This document shows positions 22,101-37,100 of a stretch of 64,000 nucleotides of DNA, piece after piece (position 1 is the first letter of the stretch; every line of letters begins with the position of its first letter). The DNA comes from Antedon mediterranea (lineage: Eukaryota > Echinodermata > Crinoidea > Comatulida > Antedonidae). Below the pieces are notes generated by a model. That model saw only the letters and a list, made by a program, of their open reading frames with translations, did no database searches and was not told where the DNA came from. A program made the translations under genes and the position numbers. The stretch covers positions 2,708,501 to 2,772,500 of the forward strand of contig NC_092671.1 in NCBI RefSeq assembly GCF_964355755.1, written 5' to 3'.

Positions 22101-25100
22101 ATCAAGTACTGTCATTTAAAGTTTATTTCATATTAATAATAAAGACAAGTTTGATATTAATTTTTTTTTTTTCAATTTGAACTTCCTGTGTATGTGGTAT
22201 ACTGTACAGTATGATTATATTATACCCCTTTCACACCAAAAGCAAAACTCCGGACACCCCGGAGTTGACGCCCCGCTGTTTGGTGTGAAAGGTAAAATCA
22301 AGCAACTCCGGAGAGCGAACTGCGGGGACACCCCGGTGTTTTGGTGTGAAAGGTACCAACATCAAACTCCGGAGTGTTTCGGGTCAAAAGGTCATCCTCA
22401 CACGATCACTCATTGCTTTAGTTTTATTTCAAAACACTTTAAATGTTTGTACAAAATATATAGCAGGTTTAAAAAATAATAAGTAGTATCAATAAAACAT
22501 TATATTACTTCTGAGACTTTTGAAAGTAATTATTAAATTAAAAATATTGTTAATTAAAATTATTCTAATGATCGTCGCTATGTAAACAAACAAAAATAGA
22601 GGGCGACATTTACAATTTTATTTTATTAACCCCAGTGTTGCTAGGTTGGTGTGAAAGGGGTATCTCCGGAGTTTCTCGACGTTTTGAATGGTCATAAACC
22701 CCGGGGTGTCTCCGGAGACACTCCGGAGTTTTGGTGTGAAAGGGGTATTATATTGTAGTTAAATGATTTTAATTCGAATTGAAAAAAAATTATACTATTA
22801 AGTTTTGGAGAATTAGATTAAATTCGACTGAAAGTTGGACATGAAAACAACACTATCCTGTTTGAAACTTTTAGACTTTGCTTCTCATACATTCTTTTCA
22901 ATCCAAAATTTTCAATGTAACTTTCAGTATAATTTAATCAAATTTTCCAATTATTCAATCCAATATTTAAACCAAATTTCAATCCAATTTCTAAATTTTC
23001 AACATAATTTCAAAATATTCAATCCAAATGTACTACAGTATATTGGGTAATCCAATTTTCAAACCAATAATTAATCCGATTATTACAGTATTATGGTGCA
23101 TGTTATTTGAGAACAAGTTCAATATACAATTGCATTACTCAAATAATTCATTTGACATTTTATGAGATTGAAGAAACTAATGACGATGAAGACAACATGT
23201 TTTGACATCAATAAACTGTTCTCTAAAACATAATAAACAACTTTAGAACTGATAAACTAAAACACTTTATAAATATAACTGTTCTGTAGACAACATAATA
23301 ATTTCCAACCTAAGTTATCACTCAGTACTGTACTTAGTTGTATTGTACATACTTAAGCGTGGTTTCCACTAGCGATGCAACATAACGCAACGTATTGACG
23401 CAAAGTGCTGTATTGCGTAATCACGAATGGGAACCGACGACGCAACAATGCTGCAAACATTGCAGGTTTGATTTTTATGCCGGCGGGAGAAAACACAATT
23501 ATTAGAAGGGCATTTGCGTAGGTTGCGTTACGTTGCATCACTAGTGGGAACGAAGCTTTACAGTACAGTTGTTACTACAGTACTGTACATTACAGCAAAA
23601 AACTATTTCTGTATAATTACAATACAATGCTAATCTTTGGGCATAAACATAGTGGTAATTTATGTAAAATACAAAATTTATAATCATAGTACAGTGCATT
23701 TTAATACTGTAAGTGTAGTACAGTGCATTTTAATACTGTAAGTGTAGTACAGTGCATTTTAGTACTGTAAGTGTAGTACAGTGCATTTTGTTGATATGGT
23801 ACAGTATCTGACCGTGGATAACCCCAACTTTTCTATATAGTTTTTCACAAAATAATGGTTGCATCAATTTACCATGACATAGGAGTTTTCTAATTAAATT
23901 TGGCTTTTTTAGGCTGTTGAAATATTTTTATTTAACATTACAGCTACTTTATTTTGTATCTTCAGTAAATTGAGATCCCACATGAATTATTGCGTAAGAA
24001 AGAATAGCATTAACCTAGGTTTTTTTCAATCATTTCCGTAAATTAAGTACAAATTTCGCAAATAGCCAGTCTTTAGTGAGCATAATGCACTTTACACTAC
24101 ACTATAATGCTTTTATGTCAATGCGATGTTAATGTTACGTCGTCGCATCATGTTAGTAATCATTAACAAGTTATTGAATGCGAGATGGATTAAGCGCCTC
24201 ATTGCCCGTACGAATTAGATTAACGTACCGTGTACATTACATGAACATTTTGTGGAAACTCAATACAAAATTTAAATAAGATGATATTAATTAATTATTA
24301 TTTAAAATTTTTTTTTATATTCCTACTGTATAGTACTACTGTACTGTATTAAAGATTTCTACTGTAATTTATAATTTTGTTTCATGTACTCTAGAAAAGG
24401 GTCCACTAAATAGTTTTCATGCCTTTACTATTTTCTGAGTTTGTTTTACAGATTAATAATATTTTTTTTTTGCTGTAGGACAACATACTCGGCCCATGGT
24501 GCTTGGTCCACTCCGCCCGGGATGGTTGATGAAGAGCGAAACCCGTCTCAAGCAAATTTAAGACAACAGAAATTAGAAAAACAGGTTTGTTTTCAATGAG
24601 TTTACAAAATATTTACAAATTACAGTATGACAACTTTATGCCACAGTGCTGGTGAGATAGCATTCAGTTAATCTATTCAGCACCTCAACATTAATTTTCT
24701 GCATGGAATTAGCCACATCATACTCATAGCTTTTTTTTTATGTCGTATAATAATATGAGCGCTGAAGTTTGATTCAATTTGGTTCATGCTGGCAACGCAC
24801 TGTGCTACTATCGCCCCTGGGTGGTTAAATACACATCAATTAATAACATTAATTAGCAATTACATTTTTGAGGTAACAAAAACGTTTGGAAAGACTGAAA
24901 GTGCATTTTTGAGGTAAGGAATGTTAGGAAATACAGAGAGCAGATCAGGTGTAACAGTGTTGCTTGTCAAATAATATGCAGATCAGTCAAAACCACTTTA
25001 GACAATAAGAAATTAAAATATATTTCTTAATTGACAAAAGGCGATTCAACCAATTGTGTTATACTGTAAACTTGAATTTTAAAGCACTAAAACAAAGGTC

Positions 25101-28100
25101 CATTATGTACAGTAGATTGTTTATACGGTCAATGTTGTTACATTATTCTCTGAAATATTTAAAAAAAGCTCTGTCTACATTATCAAACTTTACAGTATGT
25201 GCCCATATATGATGTGATGTCATATCACTACCATATTTAAGCATATTACCACCATATTTGGGCACATCACACTTGTTTGAAAGTGTAGACAGAGCTTTAT
25301 AAAAAAATAATAAGGAAAAAGATGATCCTTGCTTAAATATATAATGATCTTCATGTTTCATCACAACAAACACTGACTATCGGCACAGTCAACCAATACT
25401 ACAGTAACTTACAAGCATGGTCTACCATGACTTTACATTGCACGCACAATTGACTATGCCGCTAGCCTCATCAACCTGAAGTGCCTGCTCTCGTACACCA
25501 ATGCAAAAAAGGGCATTTCTATGAAGAAAGATCTCCAGACATTGTCTAGTTGTCATAAATTGACGGTGCTCACTTTGATGATGGTCGGTGCACGTCATAT
25601 TGAAACTGTTAAAATCTTAATTTTAGACTTTGATGTCCCACTGAGCAAATGTTATCTTCACTGCTGTTTGCATTTCATTAAAAGCAGGACTTTCTGCTGT
25701 CAATGATCTATCATGTGCAACTGCTTCGAGCGTGTTTCGTCAATTATTGCTAATTTAGATCACAACTACGAAACAAAAACCATCAGCCTTCAGGAGATGT
25801 AACTATGTTCAATTTGCGTCAGTAATCAACGCAATTACATGCTTGTTGACTTCAATTCAAGAGCTCCAAAATTATTAGTAATAGTATACATTTATGATTA
25901 ATTAAATATTAATACATGTACAGTACAGGTACATTTTTGATAAATATTTAGACAAACTGATAAAAATATTGCTGGCTATGAATCAGGTAATGTACTGATG
26001 TGAGAGTCAAATATACAGTATGCATTCACTGCCTTTTTAAAGCCCAGCCTGTGAGGAACATTAATGTACCTCTTTACTGTACTCTGTCTACACTATCAAA
26101 CTAGTTTGACAAAAAAAGTGTGATATGCCCAAATATGGTAGTGATATGATGTCTTCAAGTCAATATGTGGGCACATCACATTTAATTTATTGTGTCACAA
26201 AGTTTGATAGCTTTTGTCCTCTCTTTCCCAATTTGACCTAATTTTTTTCTTATTAAAGTAAATTTACTCAACTGTAAATTCCGGAGTCATTACATTAATT
26301 ATGGAAACCAACAAATTAGAAATTTCTGCAATGCTTCCATTCTTTATTGTGATATCCAGCTTTCTATGCTACCTTTGTCCGTAACATCATACAAGAATTT
26401 ACTTTCTGCTGGCAACATACAGAGATAGGCTAATCATTCATTACCAACTCGTCAACTGCTCTTCAATCTCGCTTTATTCTATCCTCATTATTAATGACTT
26501 CAATTATTCTCATCAAATCAGTAGAGAGTTTCTCTCAAAGCTTGAATAAAATTATTTGAAACTTTATTCACAAATCTTGGATTGAATTTCAATAACTACT
26601 GTATAATATCAATATGAAATTACAGTATTGTAATGGAGATGTACAGTAGCTTGGTGGTTAGCAAAATGCTTGCCATCCAATCCCAAGGTCCATGGTTCAA
26701 TCCTCACCTACTATAGTTCCAGGGTCGTAACTATTTCAACCCCACTTCTCGGGCCTCAAATGAGGCATAACCAGGCATGCAGTAAGTATAGTATTTAAAA
26801 AACCTAAAATGTTGCAAAGTGAAAATGAAAACCCCTTTATTTTCAGTTAAAATAAATATTACTGTGAGTGTGATGACATCAATAATCTCATCACAGACAT
26901 TGCTTACTGTAGGTGTATTATGCTTTCGTACTTAAAGTGGTTCTTTCGGTTTTTAATACTTATTAATAATAATATTTTAATACTATTATACAGTAGTACT
27001 GTATTTATGTATAAAACATTCAGAAACCATGTTCCAATGGCCCAACACCAAGAGAACCTCTTGGAAGTAGTTCTGTACAGTCAAATTTGTATATTAGTAG
27101 TTTAAATAGTTATTGACATATCTGCAATAATTTTGCCTTTATAATAACTACAATTGGTTCACAATAAGTACAGTACTGTATATTATTTTTTCACAATAAG
27201 TACAGTACTGTATATCATTTTTTCACAATAAGTACAGTACTGTATATCATTTGTTCACAATAAGTACAGTACTGTATATCATTTGTTCACAATAAGTACA
27301 GTACTGTATATCATTTTTTCACAATAAGTACAGTACTGTATATCATTTTTTCACAATAAGTACAGTACTGTATATCATTTTTTCACAATAAGTACAGTAC
27401 TGTATATCATTTTTTCACAATAAGTACAGTACTGTATATCAATTTTTCACAATAAGTACAGTACTGTATATCATTTTTTCACAATAAGTACAGTACTGTA
27501 CTGTATATCATTTGTTCACAATAAGTACAGTACTGTATATCATTTGTTCACAATAAGTACAGTACTGTATATCATTTGTTCACAATAAGTACAGTACTGT
27601 ATATCATTTGTTCACAATAAGTACAGTACTGTATATCATTTGTTCACAATAAGTACAGTACTATATATCATTTGTTCACAATAAGTACAGTACTGTATAT
27701 CATTTGTTCACAATAAGTACAGTACTGTATATCATTTGTTCACAATAAGTACAGTACTGTATATCATTTGTTCACAATAAGTACAGTACTGTATATCATT
27801 TGTTCACAATAAGTACAGTACTGTATATCATTTGTTCACAATAAGTACAGTACTGTATATCATTTGTTCACAATAAGTACAGTACTGTATATCATTTGTT
27901 CACAATAAGTACAGTACTGTATATCATTTTTTCACAATAAGTACAGTACTGTATATCATTTTTTCTTTTTCAAACATGGACAATTAATAGTGTATACAAA
28001 TTGACAAAATTAATTGATTTTTTTTCCCATTTCTTTACAATTTTGTTTATGATTCGTAAAAAAACGTTGTTGTTTTGCATTAGTTGTTTTAGTATATCCT

Positions 28101-31100
28101 CCTGGATAAAATGCATTATTGTAGCATTAAGGTTTTATCAACAGGGATTTACAGTATTATACTTTGTTCTATTGGGACTCGGAGATAGTCAGCATTTATT
28201 TTGAACTACAATACTGTAGCATCCTGTGACATTTCAAAGCTTAGCTAGTTTAGGGTTTGCAGTGATGGATCGGGATGCAGATTACAGAAGAGGAAAAATT
28301 ATACTAAGATGGAAAAAAGCTTCTTGGAGATGGTGTTTAACTTATGCTATACAGTAGACTGATTGGCTGGAAGAACTTTAATAAGCAAGTCACCCACTAT
28401 CATTTAAAAACTAATGACAAAAAAGGTGTCATTGTTTTAAAGTAATGTCCAATCTTATCAGTATTTCCATCATTTCATAACATCAACACAGTCATAAGAA
28501 ACGCAGTCAATTTCAGGTGGCCAACTTTACTACTGTACTGCAACCTGTGCCAAAAATGTACAGTACAGTAGTGACTGAGTACAGTAGTATGAGTTTATTT
28601 TGTTCCTAACTTAACCCATACTGGGCTTATTCTTGAGTCTAGAGGTAATTTAATCACCCTTGATTAATTAACTGATTATTTCTTGGTCAACAGACCTCGA
28701 GGAAAACGTGTTTCACCCAGATGTTAATAACTTTTGCTTACTAGTGCGAATAGCCCGGGTGAAACGTAATACCCGCGTTAAAGGTGGTGCGTCAATACAC
28801 AACAACAAGTATGATATGGTACTGTTATAAATTACTAGATTAATGATAAAATATATTTGGATTGACAATCTAGTCCCATGGTACTTTATTATTTAATTAT
28901 TCTGTTCAGTTTCGTTGATTTAAATGGTTTGTTTGTCGCTTTCGTTTTGAGTGATATTAATATTCGTTAGTTCCTTTAATTTCATCCATATTGATGCAGA
29001 TGTTTGAATAATATACATTATCAATACGAAATATATTAAGTTGTCCGATCGTGTTTAGCCTGATTTCACTTTTGGAAAATTTAAATTGCGTCGCTGAGGA
29101 CTGCATTGTTAAGTGCATGTACGAGGAAAGAATTCAGGCTGTTGATCCTGAGCAGCAGTTAATGCATACATTTGTCGTAATGAATGCTAATGTATGATCA
29201 TTGCTTGTCAACACTTTGCGTGATCAGCTTATACTTGCAGTAAATTCAACAATATGGGACGTTTTTTGGTACGTTATTTTTCTTTTTGATTTTTCTTTTA
29301 CAGCGAACATTCTAGATTATTCAGTTTGTGAGTGAGTAACATGACCTGTGATAAATCAAAGCACGTCCAATCAACTTCAATACTTCCTATCGTTGTAGTA
29401 AAGATTTTATGAACTGCCGTCGGGTAACGACGACACTGACATGCATAGATTTCTGACAAGAGATTTGGTGTACAAAGAAATGCAAATTGTAAAAAGTTAC
29501 TTACAGTACATTAGGCCTACTAATGATGTAGATAGAAAAACAAGTTTTGATATAAAAATCAATATTACTCTCTCTTATATCCTTTTCAAATCTTTGTAAA
29601 TTATTGCAAGTTGTTACATTTTGCAGATGTCCCCCTGTAGTGTAAAGAGGATGGTAAATACTGTGTCATGTCAAAATATAGACGATAGCCCACGACAATA
29701 AATGGATAAATTAACATTTTTTTCTACGGAAGGCAAAAGAATTTAGTAAAGTTTTCATCCTAGATACAGTAGAAGGATATATTACTGTCTTAAATGCAAA
29801 TAATATTTTCGTGCAATTTAAGTGCGATCAAATGATGTCATACTGTAATTAATAAGAACAATAATATTGTTGTAACGTACGTAACAATGTTTTTGTTCTT
29901 GTGTTGACTGTGTAAATATCATACTTAAACTCTGTTTTAGTGAATCTGCAGAAAAGTATAAATACTGTATGTTTTAAAGATGTACTGTGTTTTCTAATAA
30001 AAAATGGACAAAATTTAAAAAAACTTTTTTTTTAAAGGCAAAAATAATCATTATGTTTAAAAAACCTGTTGTCTTTAGACAATGAATCTGTGGTTGAATA
30101 TTCTTTAAAATACATTTTTCAGGTAAATAAAATGTTTGGTTCATTCAATTTTTGAGAGCAAAATGACTTGATCAACAAAAAAATGTTTTTAATTATTTTT
30201 TCAGGACAATATTATTTTTGAGATAATGTTGAATGATATTTTAAATGATCTAAAATTTAATAGTCAATATTATCTAATTATAGTATTATATTTCATATTA
30301 TTGACAAAAAAAAGTTGATATCTAGAAAATTCACACAAAAGCAGTTAGCATTCATTATGCAGTTTAAGAGAGTGTGATGTTCACACTTACTGACAACAGA
30401 TTCCTAGTTATTACCGAATGCGCCAATAAAGATTAATGTAGTTATTAGCAAGACACCGCTGTTATTGACAGGCTCCTTTCACATGAGCCATTAATTCTAT
30501 GTCTTCTTATTGGAGTAGTTTAGCACTGCAAAATGAATATCTTTACCAGGATCTGAATGTACGGTATTATAATTAGAAGAACTAATATACTCGATATTCC
30601 CTTCCTTCAATACAGTAGAAGATGTCATGCAAATGACAAAAAAAAGTAGCGGAAACAACCTATTGTATTATAGTTGAATATTTTATTGTATCAATTAAAT
30701 GTCAAAATAAATTTATTTCTCAAGGAATTAACTTATTTAACAATAGTATCAAGCAAAAGGCTTTTTATTTCGCTGGACCAGAACATAATTTAAAATTCAA
30801 CCATTTATTGACAATAAAGAGATAGTTAACGCTACATAGATTATCAAGCTAAAGAATTATTTGTCGATCATTTGTACTGTTATAGTTATTTAAAAATTCA
30901 AAGACAATATTTAATATTTAACAGTATTTTGTGAGTTTATTTATTTTTTTCTAATGAGAAACTAGACATCATTAGACATGATTTTAACACTTTGTTATAC
31001 ACTTTGTTGTACAGTATAGTCAACATCTACTTTGATGTTCTATTCATTTAAACTTCTAAAAATAATTGCGATTTGTTGCAAGGATGAAATACTGTAAGAA

Positions 31101-34100
31101 GAAGAAGAGGAGGTTTGACAGTTCTTAAATGAGATTTGAGTTTGATGAAGACTACTTTGGACACCTGCCTACCGACTCAGGTGTGAGTTTTACAGAAGAT
31201 AAGATATTCATGACCTGTCCTGTATCATTTTCTAAACAGTCACTGATACAGTTTCAAATATTTAAGATAATGACCGGTGGTAATCGAGCAATAGCCGGTC
31301 ATGATAGTGATTCTGACTGCAGTGTACAAGATAATTTAGGCTTGAAAGTGAAACATCACCAAATTTAGATACAGAAAACAATGTAAAAGTTGGGTGTGGC
31401 ATACTACATGTTTAGAATAAAGTTTTAAACATTTGTCACCCCACTGGTTTAGTGTAAAGCTCTGTCTACACTATCAAACAAGTGTGCTGTGCCAAAATAA
31501 TAGTAGTGATATGATGACATCGTGTCCATTACTGTAAAATAATTTTTAAGTATCAGGAAACCAAATTTCATGTTTGTCTACTGTATATTGTGTTCATGAT
31601 TTCATTAATTTCATAGATTTTATCATAGAGATATTATGTTCACTGTAATATCTATGGTTTTATCGCTATCAATTATCATTATATTCTATGTATCTGTATG
31701 ATGCAAGTGAAATAAATTAAAATGGGGGTTTTTTTTCGATTCTGTTATTTGATAAAGAATGCCTCATAAAATGTACTGTACAGGTACCACTGTACAAATG
31801 ATAACAGCAATGAAGTGTTTGTTTCTTTTCCAACTTCTTTTAAATAAATATGTTCTCAATACCTGTATGTCTGTAAATAATCATGCCTTGCTGGCACATT
31901 ATTTATTTAATAACCACCCACACTTCAATCAACCTAATAACCAATGTGATTAACAGATTATTTATGACTTATGACCAAACAGTAAGACAAAAATGAAAAA
32001 CAAAATTATTTTCAGGAAAATAATTTGACCTTCTGTAAAGCTTGGTTCCCACACTCCACGCAATGATGTAAGCACATTGCAAGTTATTTGACCAATCATA
32101 GTGCACGATCATACAAACTGTGATTGGTCAACTCACTTGCGTTGTGCATACACTATTACAGTATGTTACGTCAAAGTGTGAACTAATCTTTAAGCTTTGT
32201 CTACACTATCAAACTGGTTTGACCAAAATAGTGTGATGTGCCCAAATAAGGTAGTGATATGCCCAAATAGATAGTAATATGACATCATAATGTCCATACA
32301 GTATATGGGCACATCACATTTTGTTGTCACATACCGTAAAGTTTGATAATATAGACAGAGCTTTACATTCAGTTTCTAAACAATTTTGTAACATTAATAA
32401 CAAACATCTCAAAATTTAATGATGTTTTTCCCCCCTCAAAATAGTGATCATGTTTGAAGTTATGATTGATCCATATTTATTGAACTTACTATTTAAAGTA
32501 CGGTAGATTATTGATACCAAACATTCTATTTAAATGATTTTTGCTAAAGATAGTTTTGAGTTTAGATTGGATTGAAGAGACTAACTTCAACGGAAATTAT
32601 AAAGATCTTATAAATATACAGAAGTCATACTGTACTGTATATCTGTAACTCCAAAAGAATCATTCGCATCAAACACTTCGGATGCTGCCCTACAGATTTC
32701 TCGTCCATCCATGCATCAATCTATCTCTGAACGGAATATTATGTTGTGTAGTTCTATTATTTCATTGCTCAATTAATTTCAGAAAATAAAAAATGTTATA
32801 TCTGGTTGTTTTGTCATTACAGTGTATTTGGTTCTTCACAAAATATTGTAAATTGTGAATTAGAAATGACCTATTTATTCTTTTCATCTCCACCCTGTTT
32901 AGCTTTAACTATCGGTTTGGAAAATCTAGTTTTGCGAAGGAACAATCTCTTGTGAACTACTTTTTTATCAGTGTGTCGCAAACAGTTATTTCAATTCCGA
33001 TGAGTTTAAAATAAAATGCAAAATTAATAGAGATGTTTAAAAAAAATCTTTAGGTTGTATGTTATTGTTAATGTCATCGCTTTAAACATTCAGCATATGC
33101 AAATTAAGTAAACAGTGTCACTTTTATCTTCAGATGACCAGTAAAGGACAAAAACACATTTTGTAAATTGAATTTATAAGGCAGAATGGCTGTACTAATT
33201 TGATTTTCAAATTGAAATAGCTTTCACAGCCAATTTCCATTTTAATTAAAATTATTCATTTTTTGAAGAAATAATTTTTATTAAAAAATGTTTCATGCCA
33301 TTTTACTTTGGAATAGACTTCCAAAGAACTTGAAGGATATTACCTCTCATGTTCCCTTCAAGGTAAAGAAATATCTTGCATCAAAAATTACAATTTAGTA
33401 CCAATAGTCAATATTTAATTTAATCTTAATTGTAAAATAAAAATCTAATTACATTGTCAATAATAATTAATTGAATATAAACTGTACATATTTAAAATAT
33501 TTTTCTATGAAATGTCGTTTATAAACAAAACCTAATTTACAAATTTATATTTTCTCTAAAACCTTTTACTTATAAAATATCTGTATACCGGTAATATCTA
33601 AATTATAATTATCATACTTTATATTTGAATTTTTACGTAAATATAATTTGTTTTTATGTTGAGGACCCCTTCAGAAACAAGCTCTTGAGCTTAAAGGGTT
33701 ATCCTCTGCTATTTCATATACTGTAACTTATTTTTCTTGTATTATTGTTGTACAAATTGTTTGATCTGTCTTTTTTTTTATATGAATGGCAATAAATATT
33801 ACAATTACAATTACAACTGTTATGTTATCTTTGAACAATAAAATAAATTATCTTTTTTTTTCATTCTAGCGAGCGCTCCTTATGGAGAAGCAGCGACAGA
33901 AAAACAGTACACCCATGATGATGAAACCAAATGAAGAGAGAACTGGTTCTGCTGGCAAAACAAAAAGAAGGCTGCCAGAGGAAACCAGACCTTTGGTTTC
34001 TCCAACCAGAAGCTCATCAGCCAGTGACAGTTTACATGGTACAGTACAATGTTTTTTTATTATACATCTAAAGCCCCATTCACACTTGGTTAAGTAACCA

Positions 34101-37100
34101 TGCAGTCAGCAATTTCCTTCCAACATTATAGTAGAACTTTTATGGAGTTACATGTATTTTGGTTTTGGTCCTAATTTTTTTTTTTGGGTCTACAATAGGC
34201 TAGGTTAAATCTTGAGTACCACCAAATGAATGACTCCTTTATCTTGAATCTTAACAAAAGATCCTGGGGAGGATTTGAACCCATAAGATTTCTTACCATT
34301 AAGTTCAATGCATCTACTCATTGTTTACATAAATATTCTACAGGATATTAACAACATTCTGCGCCAAAGTAGTGCATTATACTCTGTTAATTTGCTACTA
34401 CATTCATAACATATCAATCATGCTGTTAGCAGCGTTTCACACACACAGAGTTTTAAGTGTTTTTATATACCGAGTCTAGATAAATCTCACTTTATACAGT
34501 ATAACTGTCTTTGTATTTATGGACTTGTCGTCAATGATGATGTCATTTGTTTATGATATTCTATAAATAAATTCATTTGTGTTCGACCTTAATTTAATGT
34601 TGATAGCCACATCCTTAGGATGTTTTATTTGTCAGTGATTAGTTCTGTTTGGGGATATTCTCTGTTGGGTTGGGGTGGGAATGTTGGTAGGGGAGATAGG
34701 GATAGAATAGACAGGTTGGTGAGGAGGGCAGGGAGGATGGTTGGATGTGAATTACCTGTGGTGGACTCGGTCTATCATGAACGGTTGCGCAATATGTTTA
34801 GAGTGATATGGAATGATGTTAGTCATCCTCTTAACTCGGACATTGCCGACTGCCTTATGGAACGTAGTGGTAGACTGAGGCCGCCACGGGGATCCACTGA
34901 ACGCCATCGTCTCTCCTTCCTCCCAAGGGCATACAAGACTATAATGAAAGGTATCAAAGATAGGGGAATTTATTACGATCCACTTTTATTGTTATTATTA
35001 TTTACTTATGTATTAGGCCTATCATTTCTCTTTTAAATACGGCATTGTTATTAACAACACAATTTCCCAAGTTGGGATGAATAAAGTTTTCTTGTATCTT
35101 GTTAAAGTCTTTAGAAAAATAAGGGAACTTGCTTAATTCATGATAAAAAACATTATTTTTAAATAAAGAGTGAAAGTGATGTTGGTATTGTTATGGTATT
35201 GTTATGGTATTATCACTAATCCAATAACGTCACATACTGTACAGCAATGTGTGAGCTACAAAAATAAAATAATTAGTTACAATGATGGCTATGCATGGTA
35301 CAGTACTTTAAATTCCCCCAGTTTCTTGAGCTCGTTATTGGAAATTCTTTGCAAAGCGGATAGAGATGACGTACTGTGTAATGCAGACAAACGCATTGCT
35401 TATAAGTTCGTTTATAAGAAGTGATGAATATCATTTTGAAAAATTAAAAAAAAACTATTTTATGATACTAGCAAGCTAAATATAATAATGTACAATTAAT
35501 GTATAATTTTCCAATGATAATAACTGGTAATTAATCTGTTGGATTAGTACAGTAGGTAGGTAGTAGGTGATGATAATGATACTTGTACACAGTACACCAA
35601 ACATGTCAAATATTGATATTTAAAATGATTTTAATTTACTATAAAAAATTTGAACATTATATGAGTTTGTTTTTTACATGCGTGTACGGTATTGATCGTC
35701 CAACCACAATTTAAAGTGCATTGCCATCCCACAATGCTCTTGATGATGATTAATCGTGTGCTGTAGTCTGGTTCATTTCTTGCCATTTGAATAAATTATA
35801 TTTAGGATAAGATTAAGATTATCAAAATGTCTACATTAATTCAAAAACCTGAAAAAATTAATATTAATAAATTATCAGACTTTGAATAGGCCATTTTGCA
35901 GTTTGAATAAAGTTATTCACTTCTGTATTTATTTTATTTATTTATTTTTTTAAATTTCACTTTTAAAAAGACAAAAGAAAAGGTGAATTTTAACCAAAAT
36001 CCATTTTAGGTATTTTTTTGCTTTAAATTACATTTTTTCCAGGAAAATATTTTTCTTTCGATCCCGATTTTGGTCAAAGTGAAAAACTATTATTATTTGA
36101 TCATGCCATATTCAACAAAAAATAAACTATTTTTTAGGGGAACAATATATCTTTAATAAATACTTTTGTATATATAAATAACTGTAAAAAGCCTTAGAAA
36201 TGTTATTTTGATGTCAATAACCCATTGTATTTTACAATCATTTCAATTGTTCCCAATGTACAGTACAATACACATTGTTATACAATAATATAATCATGGA
36301 CCTATAAATTAGAGGTCCACAAAATAATTACTTATTCATTTCCTAATTTGTATAACAATCATTGCTTACACAGTTAGCTCATTTAAAAAAAAAGATGAAT
36401 ACAGTATTTTGACTGAATATTTCTTACATTGTGCAAAATTACTGTAAATGGAACGAAATTGTAATTAATTTATATTTATTTTAATAGTAAAAAAAAAAGA
36501 GAGCAATATATTATAATAAATAATATTAATAAAACTAGAAAACAAATGACAATCATGAATCACAAAATGTATGCAAAACGAAGAAATAGGTTTTGTACGC
36601 TAAATCTATGTTGAATTGAAGCGTCTGAATGTAAATTCAACATTATGCCAGCAGGACATTGGCTTCGTTCAACATTAATTATAATGAATTGTGGCAGCGC
36701 TATAAAGCTATGATGACAATTCTCTTCATTAATACGAATATCCGCTAATTCTACCTGCCGTAATAAGCTATTGTATATAAATTGTACAAATTTGAATATC
36801 AAAAAGTCTATAGAATAATTGGAAATTATCTTCAGCATTAATGTGGATTTTGTTTTAATATAAATTAGGAAAGATATTTGAATTTAAAGAATTTCTTATT
36901 TCTTATTAAGTGAATTTAATTACAGAATAGAATGATTGATTACTATACATTTTTACACACTTAACTATTTGCTGTTATCATTGCCGGGTGCAGCGCCTTT
37001 CCAACCCCCCTAAATTTTGTAAATTATAATGCAAAAGATAGGACACTAATTTCAGTTCAGGACCTAAAATTTGCAATTTTTAGGCCCTGTGCCCCCTATT

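Larger units (their letters stand above)
19202..24478 (+). other. TULP3 intron 1
   Basis: A 5.3-kb intron with no recognised exon. It holds a reversed SINE-like sequence (about 19905-20030), a GC-richer patch of unknown nature (20702-20910), a TIR element (22223-22747), a 'caatcca'-rich low-complexity tract (about 22890-23090), a second TIR element (23355-23558) and a 29-bp tandem repeat (23689-23805). Confidence 0.7.
24585..33869 (+). other. TULP3 intron 2
   Basis: At 9.3 kb, the largest intron. Contents: MITE A copies (25166-25297, 26082-26213, 31457-31530, 32192-32363), a SINE (26640-26790), a 32-bp minisatellite (27158-27964), a TIR MITE C copy (32038-32192) and a LINE 3' end (33290-33812). 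31129-31368 is an open frame of unknown meaning. No further exon was recognised. The CpG-containing patch at about 28680-28790 ('cccgggtgaaacgtaatacccgcg') stands out but is unassigned. Confidence 0.65.

Noticed and set aside
22177-22479. 100-codon frame with repeated '[11 protein letters not shown]'
   Set aside because: Lies in the GC-rich TIR element; the repeated residues come from its subterminal repeats.
27158-27964. CRISPR-like array
   Set aside because: The 32-bp units are directly adjacent with no unique spacers, and the context is an animal intron; it is a minisatellite.
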